Source: Trichostrongylus colubriformis
Lineage: Eukaryota > Nematoda > Chromadorea > Rhabditida > Trichostrongylidae
NCBI GenBank assembly: GCA_963978905.1
Contig: OZ022257.1
Span: 47,750,203 to 47,814,202, forward strand
Direction of reading: 5' to 3'
Length of the DNA: 64,000 nucleotides
Below, piece by piece: positions 26,560 through 36,316 of the stretch. Below the pieces are notes generated by a model that worked only from the letters and a program-made list of their open reading frames with translations, was not told where the DNA came from and searched no databases. How positions within the stretch are numbered: position 1 is the first letter of the stretch; every line of letters begins with the position of its first letter. Both the position numbers and the translations under genes were made by a program.

Positions 26560-26690
26560 TACAAGTATGCTGAGTTGGAGGAAAAGCTTCGATCTCTAAC
26601 GCGACTCGAACCCGCACCGCCATGCTTTCCGGACATATATGATAATCCGTTACACTAACGTGACCCCTCTCACCTTATCTGAGCTTATCA
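26560..26690 (-). repeat. tRNA-derived SINE, family 1, copy 1
   Basis: Read on the minus strand: GTTAGTGTAACGGATTATCA (box A), GGAAAGCATGGCGGTGCGGG, TTCGAGTCGCGTT (box B), then AAGCTT and a tail complementary to ACAAGTATGCTGAG. The same order, including the tail, is found at 42925-43045. The fold is tRNA-like but mutated (no conserved U33), so this is a SINE head and not a functional tRNA. Confidence 0.7.
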
Positions 26691-26749
26691 GCATTTACAC
26701 GGTAAGTTGTGAGTGCTGATAAGCTATGGTAAATATACCATTCAGAAGC

Positions 26750-26865
26750 TAAGTTAAGGTGAAGGGGGTCTCGATAGTGTAATGGATCAGCACATGTGCC
26801 CAGAAAGCATGGAGTGCGGGTGCGAGTCTCGTCCGAGACCGAGGCTTTGATTAAAATTCATGCTA
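26750..26865 (+). repeat. tRNA-derived SINE, family 1, copy 2 (inverted partner)
   Basis: GGTCTCG..CGAGACC closes as a 7-bp acceptor-like stem around GATAGTGTAATGGATCAGCA (box A), CCAGAAAGCATGG and GGTGCGAGTCTCG (box B). It faces copy 1 across about 80 bp that itself contains GCTTATCAGCA / TGCTGATAAGC, so both copies form one larger inverted repeat. Confidence 0.68.
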
Positions 26866-26869
26866 AATA

Positions 26870-27475
26870 TTCGGCTAGGATCAAGGATGAAAAAAGCAAG
26901 GATAGAAAAGTTAGAAATGAAATAGGAGCCATATAATGCGCTCCACAGCAATCGTCGCGTCGCTATTGCGGTAGCGATGCGGCGACCACGATGAGGCGCG
27001 ATATTTTTCCAATAGTAAATTTGAGCATTTTCTATTATCTGTAGCTTTACTAAAACTCAATCTGGTGGCTTTCAAGGGTTTTTTTCATTGAAGTGGCGAG
27101 ATCTTCTCACGGATCTTTGGAATAATGATTCATTATGTCCAAAATGCATCCAGTACACATCCTGTGCTCTCAAATATCCAACGGAATGGTGGCTAGCGTT
27201 GACCAACCTCGCTGCGGGATGCGCCATGCATGAAGATTTCATGCACATTATTGGAAATGCAAACTCTTATCCGGTCCGCATAGTGGCCCGCCAGTACCAT
27301 TTAGCGTTCTTGTAATCGCAAGATATGAAAGAAGTCCATACAGCAATTTTTTTCGCTTGCATCCCAAATTATTTGAGTATTCATCCACGCTGGTACCCGT
27401 GGATAGATACCGCTCCAGACGATTACTGTGAATTTCAGAGGTTTCTCTGTACGTAGTTTCGGTCCACGGATCTCC
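26870..27475. other. spacer before the RTE element
   Basis: No domain-bearing ORF. The 75-codon ORF at 27088 is unrecognised. Similarity between the two RTE copies begins only at about 27476. Confidence 0.4.
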
Positions 27476-30400
27476 TTCACCGAGGGGCTTCTCTTGCTGA
27501 AGGATCTCGAGCCGTTAGGTGGCAAGGCACGTGGCGCGACCCCAAGTGGCGGATAGGGGGCTAATTGCGGACCAAAAGCCACCATGTATTTACCATGAGA
27601 TGCAGGTGGATCCAGGGAATGGACTCCCTGTTTCTGCTGCGTTGGGCTGATTCATACCCTCTGTATCCATGCAGACGTTTCTTGCATGCGTGTGGAGGCG
27701 TTCTGCGTGGTGCAGTTGGTATCCTGCATTCGATCCAGCCAAAAGCTTGCATTCTAACAACTGGGAGGTACATGGGAGGCGGTCCGGGGTCGCTTCCAAC
27801 AAATAAACCCCATGTCCACTTCGAGATAGCCTTGCTAACTACCCGGAGTATAACCAGCCCCCACGACAGAGCCCGGCAAGCTACTCGTGAGTCTCCATCT
27901 TGCTGAAAACAGCAATAGAAATAGGCCTCATTTTCCTTAACCTGAGGAAGCCCCCAATACGGCAGCGTCGTGTAGGAGCGCTTGGGAGAGGCTGCTAAAA
28001 TCTCACGGCTACAACAGGCTGCCTAAAACGAGAAGGACTAGGATGGCGATCTGTACTTACAACGCACGAACTCTTGCGTCGGAAGCGAGTATCGAAGATC
28101 TGATGATGCAAGCCAAGAAGATCAAGTACGACGTCATCGGACTGACCGAGACGAGAGGCATCGCCCGCTACACGCCGCGTACGAGACTGGTGAAGAACTG
28201 TTGCTTGGAACATGCGACAGGAGAGGCGTTAGCGGTGTGGGCGTTCTCGTCAACACGCACTTGGCCATGAACATCGATGCGGTTCAATCCCGGCTTTGAC
28301 CATCTTCGTCGCCCATGCACCAACGTGAAGGTACGACGAGGACGAGCTCAAAGCTTTTTATGTGGAATTGGAGTAGTTCTACAAGAAAAGCCACACCTTC
28401 TTCAAAGTGATCGTCGGCGACTTCAACGCCAAAATCGGCCCTAGAAACGGACAATGAGCTTCACATCGGGACTCACGGAACGCAGTGGAATGAGCAGGAT
28501 GAAAGGCTGTCTGAGTTTATTATGTCGATCAACTCCATCCATGGTAACTCACGGTTCCAGAAGCCCTCTCATCTGCGATGGACTTGGGAGTCACCCGGTG
28601 GACAATTCCATAATGAGATCGATCACGTCATCTTCAATCGAAGGTTTTGCCTGACCGACGTCGCTGCTGTTCCGAAGTTCTACACAGGATCAGACCATCG
28701 ACTCATCCGCGCATTCCTCTTTTCGATACGTGGAGAGAGAGCCGCGAAATTCAAGAAGCGAAGACCCAAGAAGTCATCAACTGGGAACGCTTCGTTTCTT
28801 TCGCTGGTGTATGGGAGGATTTCGTTATCGAAAACATCGACGACGAGTGCAACCGGCTCGTTGGGCATCTTCACGATTGTGCCAGGAGGGCAGAGAGTTT
28901 TAAAGTGACAAAGAGGCGTCTCTCTTCGGTAAATCTCGAGGTGATACGCCAGCGTGGAGCCGCACGAGCCGCAGGCGATTACTAACTGACGTCCGAACTC
29001 GCGAAGCGATGCAGAGAGGCGATAAAAGAAGATCTCAAGGAGAGAAGAGCAGCAGTGGTGGCTGATGCAGCAGAGGCTGGTAGAAGCAATCGCAATGCCC
29101 GCCGAAGCTTCGCCAGTTATACCAAGATGACCGGTCTCCGGCGTCCAGACGGCACAGCTGCTGCTTCCTGAAGTGCAATGGAGAAGGTCATCTACGACTT
29201 CTACTCGGATCTCTTCGATAGCCATGTCCAACTGCCTAGGAGCAATCTGAAGAAGGATGGATATGTCGTACCATGAGTTCTCCCTTGCGAAGTCCGACAC
29301 GCCATTTCGTCGGTGAAGAATGGTACAGCACCCGGCCCCGATAGGATCAGACCGGAACATCTGGAGAATCTTCCGCCAGTTATCGTCAAAACACTGGCCC
29401 GACTCTTCACACGCTACCTGTCGGAATGCAAGGTACCCACATCGTGGACTAGCAGGACTGTGTTGCTGTAGAAGAAGGGGGATCCACACGACATTGGCAT
29501 TTATCATCCAATCTGCCTGCTGTCTGTAGTCTACAAGCTTTTCACTCGTGTCATCTTGAATAGGATCGGTAGAAGTTTAGACGAAGGACAGCCATGCGAG
29601 CAAGCAGGGTTTCAGAGAAGATTAGTACAATCGATCACATCCACACGGTCACTAGACTCATCGAAGTGTCGTGAGAGTACAAGATGCCGTTATGTCTCAC
29701 ATTCATCGATTTGAAGGATGCCTTCGACTCCGTTGAGACAGAAGCGGTTGTCAAAGCCCTTGGAAACCATGGTGTGCCTACTCAGTATATAAGAGTACTT
29801 CGTGAGCTCTACAGCAACTTTACGACCAGGATCTCGCCATTCTACAAGGAAGTCATCGTCGACGTGAAGAGAGGGGCTCGACAAGGCGACACTATCTCGC
29901 CTAAACTATTCAGCGCCGCTCTTGAGAACGTCATGCGTCAACTGGAATGGGAAGGAATGGGAGTGAAGGTCGATGGCCGGCATCTTCACCACCTCCGCTT
30001 CGCTGACGACATCGTGCTAATAACACCGACAATCCAAGCAGGCGGAACGGATGCTAGCCGATTTCGACTGCGAGTGAGGAAAGATCGGTGTGCAGCTGAA
30101 CCTGACGAAGACGATGGTCATGAGAAACGGATTGGAACCTGACGCCTCATTCACGCTCAACGGAACGAACATCACTGAAAGCTTCAGCTATGTGTACCTA
30201 GGTCGGGAAGTCAATGATGAACGACTTAGCACTAGAGCTGAGCAGGAGGATAAGAGCGGCGTGGGGAGCCTTCAAGACCATCGAGAGAGTAGTGAAGAAG
30301 ACGAAGAACATCCCGCTCCGCGCCTTTCTATTTGATTCCGCTGTCCTTCCTGCCCTAACATACGCCTCAGAGACTTGGACTCTGCGTAAGCAGGAGAAGC

Positions 30401-30835
30401 ATGCGGTGGGCGTCATCCAACGCGCCATCGAGAGGACGATGCTCGGAGTAACCCGATACACGCAAGTGCAGAGGGGAATCCGGAGTTCCGAACTCCGTCG
30501 TCGATCAAAGATCAGGGACGCCGTCGTATTTGTCAAGGAATCGAAGACTGGATGGGCCGGACACGTCATGCGATATCGCGTTGACCGTTGGATCAGAGCG
30601 GTTACCGACTGGATCCCTCGGGACGTCAAACGAACACCTGGACGACCGCCGGGTCGATGGTCAGACTTCTTCACGAAAGTCTGCGCGAAAGGAGCGAGAC
30701 GCTACGTGTCCCTGGAGCCAGAAACGTTCACTGGACTGCTTTGGCTCGCGACAGGGACGAATGGAGACGTTGCCGGCGCCCCCTCGACGGCCTCGATGAA
30801 CAACGGGACGACAGGTGATACAGGTGATAGCTTTG
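27476..30835 (+). mobile_element. RTE-clade LINE, near full length
   Basis: The 5' leader (CGAGGGGCTTCTC..CTGAAGGATCTCGA) is shared with the second copy beginning near 55684, which fixes the left boundary. The right end is the short tail AGGTGATACAGGTGATAG near 30815-30835; TGAT-type tails are typical of RTE elements. Total length of about 3.36 kb matches the usual RTE size. Just after the tail a minus-strand RTE relic starts, so one LINE end abuts another. Confidence 0.85.
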
Positions 30836-30840
30836 GTGCC
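28043..30840 (+). pseudogene. RTE endonuclease-reverse transcriptase, frame-broken
   Basis: APE-type endonuclease: MAICTYNARTLASEASIEDL at 28043 with LTETR near 28145, GDFNAKIGP near 28408 and SDHRLIRA near 28690. Reverse transcriptase: GTAPGPDRIRPEHL near 29320, LTFIDLKDAFDSVE at 29695, RGARQGDTISPKLFS at 29872 and the catalytic FADD at 29999-30010. The C-terminal region from 30214 holds LPALTYASETWTLRKQEKHA and GWAGHVMRYRVDRWI, typical of RTE/CR1 3' parts. Frameshifts are visible after 28150, around 29450-29680, near 30050 and near 30210, and stops such as the TAG at 29470, so no single protein can be made. The active-site motifs remain, suggesting a fairly recent copy. Confidence 0.87.
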
Positions 30841-30859
30841 GGGACCGGCGAAAGGGCTA

Positions 30860-31400
30860 TTGGGGATGAAGCGTCTGTTGACGCCGACCTCATACTCTTC
30901 CTGCTTCTGTGGAGTCCATGTCTCTGAAGCATATGTCAACACAAGGAGGAGAGCGAAATTGAAGAGATGGACGCGGAGACGGATGTTCTTTACCTTCTCC
31001 ACTAACCCCTACATAGTCTTGAGGTATCTCCGAGCTGCTTTTTGTCTCGCTCAGCTCTGGTGTTAAGTCGTTCATCATATTGACTTCCCCACCTAGGACA
31101 CAAAGTTTAGGCATTCAGTGAAGCTGTTCCGTTGAGCGCAAAAGAAGCGTCAGATACCGATCCGTTCCTCATGGAAACCGTTTTCGTTAGGTTCAGCTAC
31201 AATCCGCTTCTTCCACACTAGCAGTCGGAATCAGCCAGCATTCGCTCCGTTTGGCCACGAAGTATTCGTAGGAATTGGCTAGGCACGTCCTTGTTCCACA
31301 GGTTTTTCATAACCGCTTTTCAACGGAGTCGAAGGCTCTCTTCAAATCGATGATGTGATCGGGCTTCGCTTCTTGCTCTTCGCAACATAATCAATAATCA
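30860..31400 (-). mobile_element. internally deleted RTE relic A
   Basis: The minus strand encodes LVLTYASETWTPQKQEEYEV, MMNDLTPELSETKSSSE and, further upstream, an IDLKRAFDSVEK fragment near 31345. The stretch between the RT DAFDS motif and the region after FADD is missing, as in relics B (34100) and C (39145). It is shorter than those two at its 3' end because it is cut next to the tail of the 27.5-kb RTE. Confidence 0.82.
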
Positions 31401-31707
31401 GGTGGACACCCCATTCACTATGGTTGTAGAGATTAAAGAAGACATCCATACATTCGCGACCGCTTTGCACCCAATCATTATGCGTTTTTAGATCAGTTAG
31501 AGAGAACGTGGATGACCACTCAATATCACGTTGCCGCCGTTATCCAAACACTGCAAGGCGGTTTATGAGAGTGGCTTAGCTGCGTTCATGGGGCCGATAC
31601 CTTCGATATCCCGAAAAGCACCACTAAACTTCTCATCAAAATTGTCGCAGTGAAGTGGAACACGTGAGGAATAATTTTTATTGTCTTTCGCAGTTCCCAA
31701 CGACAGA

Positions 31708-31966
31708 TCATTCATTGTCTTCGCGTTTGTTCTTCTTGCCTTTTATTTTTTTGGCTAGTTTATTCACTCCTTCCTTGGTCTGAAAGAAAGCTCTTTTTCT
31801 CAGTTATTCTTAGACACTTTGTGAGTTAACAATAGGAAATTAAACAAACCTTGGAGAAGGCTTTACTTGCTCCAGCCTTAATCTTGTTACCCACACTCTT
31901 CATACTGGCACTCTCTACAAGAGCGACAAAAAGTACGAGGAGTAACGTAAGCAGCACTGGTCTCAT
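31708..31966 (-). CDS. secreted cationic peptide precursor, copy A
   Basis: Two exons: 31966-31850 (117 bp) and 31779-31708 (72 bp), phase 0, with donor CCAAG|GTTTGT and acceptor TTTCTTTCAG. The 62-residue product has a 19-20 residue signal peptide (MRPVLLTLLLVLFVALVES, cut probably after ESA) and a mature part of about 42 residues, cysteine-free, starting SMKSVGNKIKAGASK and ending in an acidic KREDNE-type tail, with about 14 Lys/Arg and 4 acidic residues. It looks like a linear amphipathic antimicrobial or membrane-active peptide, comparable in build (not sequence) to nematode cecropins; function is inferred. The start is chosen because TTTCAG lies 1 nt upstream of ATG, a probable spliced-leader acceptor. 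AATAAA lies about 30 bp after the stop. No known family recognised. Confidence 0.8.
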
Positions 31967-32240
31967 TCTGAAATGTGAAAGGCTCTTTTGAAGGGTTGAG
32001 TGGAGCCTCATAAAAGGCTGCAGCCACAATATAGCATGCGAGTACTGTAGCACGTTTTGCCTTTGTGACTTGATGAAATTTTTGCAATTTTGTGGCCTAC
32101 TGCCACTACACTTAATAGATGATTCAGCAATTTTAGCATAACCGTGCCTTTTGTAAGCCTGCCACGTGCTTTGTCAAAAGCGTGAAGAGTAGGTTAAAGA
32201 GGGATGGAAGAGCTTGAGATAAAGTCTTCATGAGAGGAAA

Positions 32241-32308
32241 GACACACTGCATCTCTCCTATCCCTTTTTAAAGACACACGGCATCTCTCCTATCCCTTTT
32301 TAAAGCTA
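32241..32308. repeat. 34-bp tandem duplication
   Basis: AAAGACACAC(T/G)GCATCTCTCC followed by TATCCCTTTTT occurs twice in a row in unit A only; units B, C and D have a single copy. It separates the Cys-rich exon from the peptide gene. Confidence 0.8.
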
Positions 32309-32366
32309 ATTTATCACAGTGCTTTTTTTCGAACAGGGTAGCTGTAGAAATATTTGAGCATCGCCT

Positions 32367-32590
32367 CTAACACTCGTTGCAAGGCAAACTCCACAAAACG
32401 ATATTTTTTGTGTGGGGATTCTTTTCCGTAGAACACTGCGACGCGAACATGCATTCTGTGATGACTGCATGCTTGCCTTTCTTAATTGCGTAAATTTCGA
32501 TGGTTTTTGTGTTCTCAATGAGGTCTTTAAAAATGTGGGCGTAGTGATGAGAATCATATTCAAGCGGAGAAAGTGATTTCAAGAAATTAC
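32367..32590 (-). CDS. Cys-rich terminal exon, copy A (intact frame)
   Basis: Exon of 224 bp following acceptor AAATATACAG, entering in phase 1, reading NFLKSLSPLEYDSHHYAHIF.., then IYAIKKGKHAVITECMFASQ and ending in NIVLWSLPCNEC before TAG. Four cysteines are spaced C-x5-C-x22-C-x2-C. No upstream exon could be found in the roughly 350 bp before the divergent unit B, so this may be a gene fragment or an exon whose partners are far away. It sits about 400 bp upstream of peptide gene A on the same strand, so a two-gene operon is possible. I do not recognise the family. Confidence 0.5.
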
Positions 32591-32930
32591 CTGTATATTT
32601 GATGAAAAAGAGATGTCACTGGAAAATTGAACCATCTTTTACGTGATCCTTAGGAGGAGCACTAAATCCTACTATCCAACATGATGCTTCCTCCGGGGGA
32701 TCACATTAGCTTGCAGAAACCAACTAAATCGGAAAAGAAGCGCAAAATTAATCACACCAGACGTATAGGAAAGGAGTGGCTACTTATGGGTTAAAATGAA
32801 AGGCTTTAGTTATATGACACCAATAAAGCACACAGGTGAGACACAATAACAAATATTCTCCAACCTTATGAGTTGGACCACTTTATAATCATTTACTTTG
32901 ACTCGTTTGATAGTTGTGTGAAAAGATGCC
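32591..32930. promoter_or_regulatory. shared head-to-head intergenic region between units A and B
   Basis: If units A and B are expressed, their 5' ends share these ~340 bp. The sequence GTGTCATATAACTAAAGCC (minus strand) and ATTCTCCAACCTTATGAG-type blocks are kept in the C/D spacer at 41160-41590, which carries about 170 bp more. A bidirectional control region is an inference from layout only. Confidence 0.35.
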
Positions 32931-33113
32931 ATAATTTTTAAATTTCACTGAGGTTTATACAATTAGAAAGTTAGATATCGCGCAAAACCGGCATCGTCAT
33001 CAGAGTATATGTCCCTGGCGCGCAATCTTACGGAAACGTGGTGCGCTTCTTGCGGAAAAGACGTTCACACAAAGAATATCGTTCTGTGGAATTTGCTTTG
33101 CAACGAGTGCTAG
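32931..33113 (+). pseudogene. Cys-rich exon, copy B (frameshifted)
   Basis: The 3' end reads NIVLWNLLCNEC before TAG at 33111-33113, as in copy A. Upstream, FTEVYTI is in another frame: one A is missing near 32970 relative to copy C, and an in-frame TAA stands just before. It lies about 380 bp upstream of peptide gene B on the same strand. Confidence 0.55.
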
Positions 33114-33496
33114 AGCCAATGACCCTATGTTTCTTCAGCCACCCTGTTAAAAAAAACACTGTGATAGAATAGATTTAAATAGGGGAAGGAGAGATGCAGT
33201 ATTGCTTTCTCTTATGAAGATGTCTTCTCAAATTCTTCCATACCCCTCTACCTTATTTTTTTCACCACACTTGTAACTGAGCACGTGGGTGGCAGGTTTG
33301 TGAAAGGCACAGAGCGATGATTGCTGAATCACCTACTAATAAAGGCATTAAGTGTAGTGGCAGTAGGCCACAAAATGGCAAAAATTTCATCAAGTCACAA
33401 AGCCAAAACGTGCTACAGTACTCGCATGCTATATTGCGGCTGCAGCCTTTTATGAGGCTCCACTCAACCCCTCAAAAGAGCCTTTCACATTTCAGA

Positions 33497-33755
33497 ATGA
33501 GACTAGTGCTGCTTACGTTACTCCTCGTACTTTTTGTCGCTCTTGTAGAGAGTGCCAGTGTGAAGAGTGTGGGTAACAAGATTAAGGCTGGAGCAAGTAG
33601 AGCCTTCTTCAAGGTTTGTTCAATTTCCTATTGTTAACTCACAAAGTGTCTCAGAATCACCGAGAAAAAAAGCTTTCTTTCAGACCAAGGAAGGAGTAAA
33701 TAAACTCGCCAAAAAAATAAAGGGCAAGAAGAACAAACCCGAAGACAATGAATGA
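33497..33755 (+). CDS. secreted cationic peptide precursor, copy B
   Basis: Exons 33497-33613 and 33684-33755, same sizes and phase as copy A, giving 62 residues. The signal peptide MRLVLLTLLLVLFVALVES is followed by a cysteine-free cationic peptide with SVKSVGNKIKAGASRAFFK, then TKEGVNKLAKKIKGKK and an acidic PEDNE end. Differences from A lie in both the signal and the mature part (Met to Val, Lys to Arg, Ser to Phe). TTTCAG stands 1 nt before ATG; AATAAA is at 33781, 26 bp after the stop. Role as for copy A: inferred host-defence or secreted effector peptide. Confidence 0.8.
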
Positions 33756-34099
33756 TCTGTCGTTGGGAACTGCGAAAGACAATAAAAATTATTTCTCACG
33801 TGTTCCACTTCACTGCGACAATTTTGATGAGAAGTTTAGTGGTGCTTTTCGGGATATCGAAGATATCGGCCCCATAAACTCAGCTAAGCCACTCTCATAA
33901 ACCGGCTTGCAGTGTTTGGATAACGGTGGCAACGTCATATTGAGTGGCCATCCACGTTCTCTCTAACTGATCAAAAAACGCGTAATGATTGGTTGCAAAG
34001 CGGTCGCGAATGGATGGATGTCTTCTTTAGTCTCTACACCATAGTGAATGGGGTGTCCCCCTGATTATTGATTATGTTGCGAAGAGCAAGAAGCGAAGC

Positions 34100-34885
34100 C
34101 CGATCACATCATCGATTTGAAGAGAGCCTTCGACTCCGTTGAAAAGCGGTTATGAAAAACCTGTGAAACAAGAATGTGCCTAGCCAATTCTAGGAATACT
34201 TCGTGGCCAAACGGAGCGAATGCTGGCTGATTCCGACTGCTAGTGTGGAAGAAGCGGATTAAAGCTGAACCTAACGAAAACGGTTTCCATGAGGAACGGG
34301 TCGGTATCTGACGCTTCTTTTGCGCTCAACGGAACAACTTCACTGAATGCCTAAACTTTGTGTCCTAGGTGGGGAAGTCAATATGATGAACGACTTAACA
34401 CCAGAGCTGAGCGAGACAAAAAGCAGCTCGGAGATACCTCAAGACTATGTAGGGGTTAGTGGAGAAGGTGAAGAACATCCGTCTCCGCGTCCATCTCTTC
34501 AATTTCGCTCTCCTCCTTGTGTTGACATATGCTTCAGAGACATGGACTCTACAGAAGCAGGAAGAGTGTGAGGTCGGCGTCAACAAACGCTTCATCAAAA
34601 AAGCTATGCTCGGACTGTTTCGAAACACGGAAGTGCAGAGGGGATCCAGAGTTCCAAACTTCGTCAATGATCGATCGAAAAGCGGAATGCCCACGTCTCC
34701 ATGGGATCGAAGGGTAGATGGGTTCAGAAACGTCATGCGATATCGCGATGAGCGTTGGATGAGGGCGGCCACCGACTGTATCCCCTGCGACGTCAAATGA
34801 ACATCTAAACGACCGCCGTCTTTATGGTCAGACTTCTTCGCGGAAGCTCTGCGCGAAGGAAACGAGAGGCTGCGTGTCCTTGCCG
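34100..34885 (+). mobile_element. internally deleted RTE relic B
   Basis: Begins with IDLKRAFDSVEK (34115), jumps over most of the RT and resumes after the FADD region, then LLVLTYASETWTLQKQEECE (34510-34570), a GLFRNTEVQRGS-like block and MRYRDERWMRAATDCIPCD (34735-34795). It ends near TTGCCGTCAGGAGG. The same deletion is present in relics A and C, so these are duplicates of one event and not independent insertions. Confidence 0.85.
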
Positions 34886-34899
34886 TCAGGAGGATTCAT

Positions 34900-35640
34900 T
34901 GGATGATGTATGCAGAATAAGTGGCCAAAACAGACCACTTTTTTGAAACGCCATAACTTCGCTGAGACACAACTTGATTTGTCGAAATAAAAACCTTCGG
35001 GATCTACACAAAATTGCCAACGATGTGGTGGAGCAAATGCCATCTTGGTAAAATTATGGATTGCGTTAAAAAAATTATGGAATTAATAAAGTTAACAGTG
35101 GCATTTTCAACCTGCGTCGTATCGGCAAACTACTTCTGACGCAAGTGTGCATTGAGATCCCTGAAAAAGGAGTAATCCATTTTGTATAGGTCTGAGGAAT
35201 AAGGGGGGTGAAGGAGAGTTTCGTGCCTTACTTCATCAGTTTTTGTCGGGTATCTTGCGAAGTGTGGGGTTTTGCGTTACCCTGCATTATGATAAAACCC
35301 CCTTCTGTATGTCAGCGGCGGCCACAGTTTTTGGAACTTTTCACACATCAGAACCAAATCGCGGCAATAGGACTCTGCTGTGATGGTCTGACCAGATTGC
35401 AGCAGGCTAAAGTGGACTACGCCCTCACACTACCATCAAACAGTGAGCACCTTTGATGCGGCTCATCTTGAAGAATAAAGTCTCCAGAAGCAAATCCCGC
35501 AAAACCTTTCGTCTTTCGTCAGGGATTCCTGGCCCCACAAACGGCTGAGGTTCGAACTGGCTTCGGCCGCGGAGTGACCCAGTTTAATCTCATGAAGCGT
35601 GATCATGCGAAGACCGTACCTTTCCATTCTGAATTTTAGA
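34900..35640 (-). pseudogene. mariner transposase relic, internally deleted
   Basis: Minus-strand pieces in mariner order: MITLHEIKLGHSAAEASSNL (N-terminal helix-turn-helix, near 35610-35550), HTSQDTRQKLMK near 35250, a PPYSSDLYKMDYSFFRDL-like piece near 35190 and HRWQFCVDPEGFYFD near 35020-34980. The middle, with the first catalytic Asp, is largely lost and frames shift. It flanks RTE relic B inside the spacer of the inverted duplication. Confidence 0.75.
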
Positions 35641-36316
35641 GCCTGTAGAACCTGTTACCAAAGGCCGCTAGCAAAGGAATTTTTAATTGAAAAGGGATGA
35701 GAATGTCTTACAAGATGGTATATTCAGGTTGTCTCGAGCTGTGAAACACCGCCAAAAAAGCTCATCATGAAACGGCCATTCATTCTCCATACACCTAATA
35801 CTTTGGCTCGAGACGTGGACAAATGTAGACGTTGCTGGCACTCCTCGGGACACTGTCGAGGAGCAACGGGAAGACAGCTGATACAGGACATACAGGTATT
35901 GAAAGGGATCGACGGTCCGGTTATAGTACTCGTACGCCAGCTATTCATAGCCTATACTATTCACACTTCCACGCGGCACTTTCCACTGCTCCAAACACTG
36001 TACTGATGCACAGCTTTATGACAATAATCAATAATGATCGACCTACAATCTCGTGTAGAGAAATAACACTTGTGGCTTTCCTCTTTCCAGGCGAAATTTT
36101 GAGCATTTGCGGCTCAGAGTGTGGAGCAGAGAAACTGCCAGGCTGCTTCTCCTCACCCCCTTTTTATACTGTATGGCGCGCATATCTCTTAAGAATCTAA
36201 CAACATAATCGGCACCCACGAGCTAGAATATCTACAACATTACTAACGATGCAAAAAATGTAATGTACATCATATTTAAGTAAATCAAAGACAACAATAT
36301 CAACCATCAAAATATA
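35641..36316. other. spacer sequence, nothing recognised
   Basis: ORFs at 35724-36200 on both strands overlap and show no domain. AT content rises towards 36300. Confidence 0.4.

Larger units (their letters stand above)
31650..34885. repeat. left arm of a large inverted segmental duplication
   Basis: Holds unit A (minus: peptide gene, Cys-rich exon) head to head with unit B (plus: Cys-rich exon, peptide gene, RTE relic). The whole order returns reversed at 39145-42590. Unit B matches unit C and unit A matches unit D in sequence details (for example MRLVLL against MRPVLL), which shows that the pair was copied as a block. Confidence 0.8.

Noticed and set aside
26750..26865. Possible true tRNA gene
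   Set aside because: Acceptor-like stem and boxes exist, but the anticodon loop lacks U33 and related copies carry a common tail, so SINE is the better reading.
28680..29507. 275-codon minus-strand ORF, the longest in the window
   Set aside because: It is antisense to the RTE endonuclease-RT, whose recognisable motifs lie on the plus strand. It shows no domain and owes its length to the codon use of the sense strand.
31826..32053. Longer form of peptide A starting at an upstream in-frame ATG
   Set aside because: The extra N-terminus would precede the signal peptide and lies upstream of the TTTCAG acceptor, which is conserved in all four copies.
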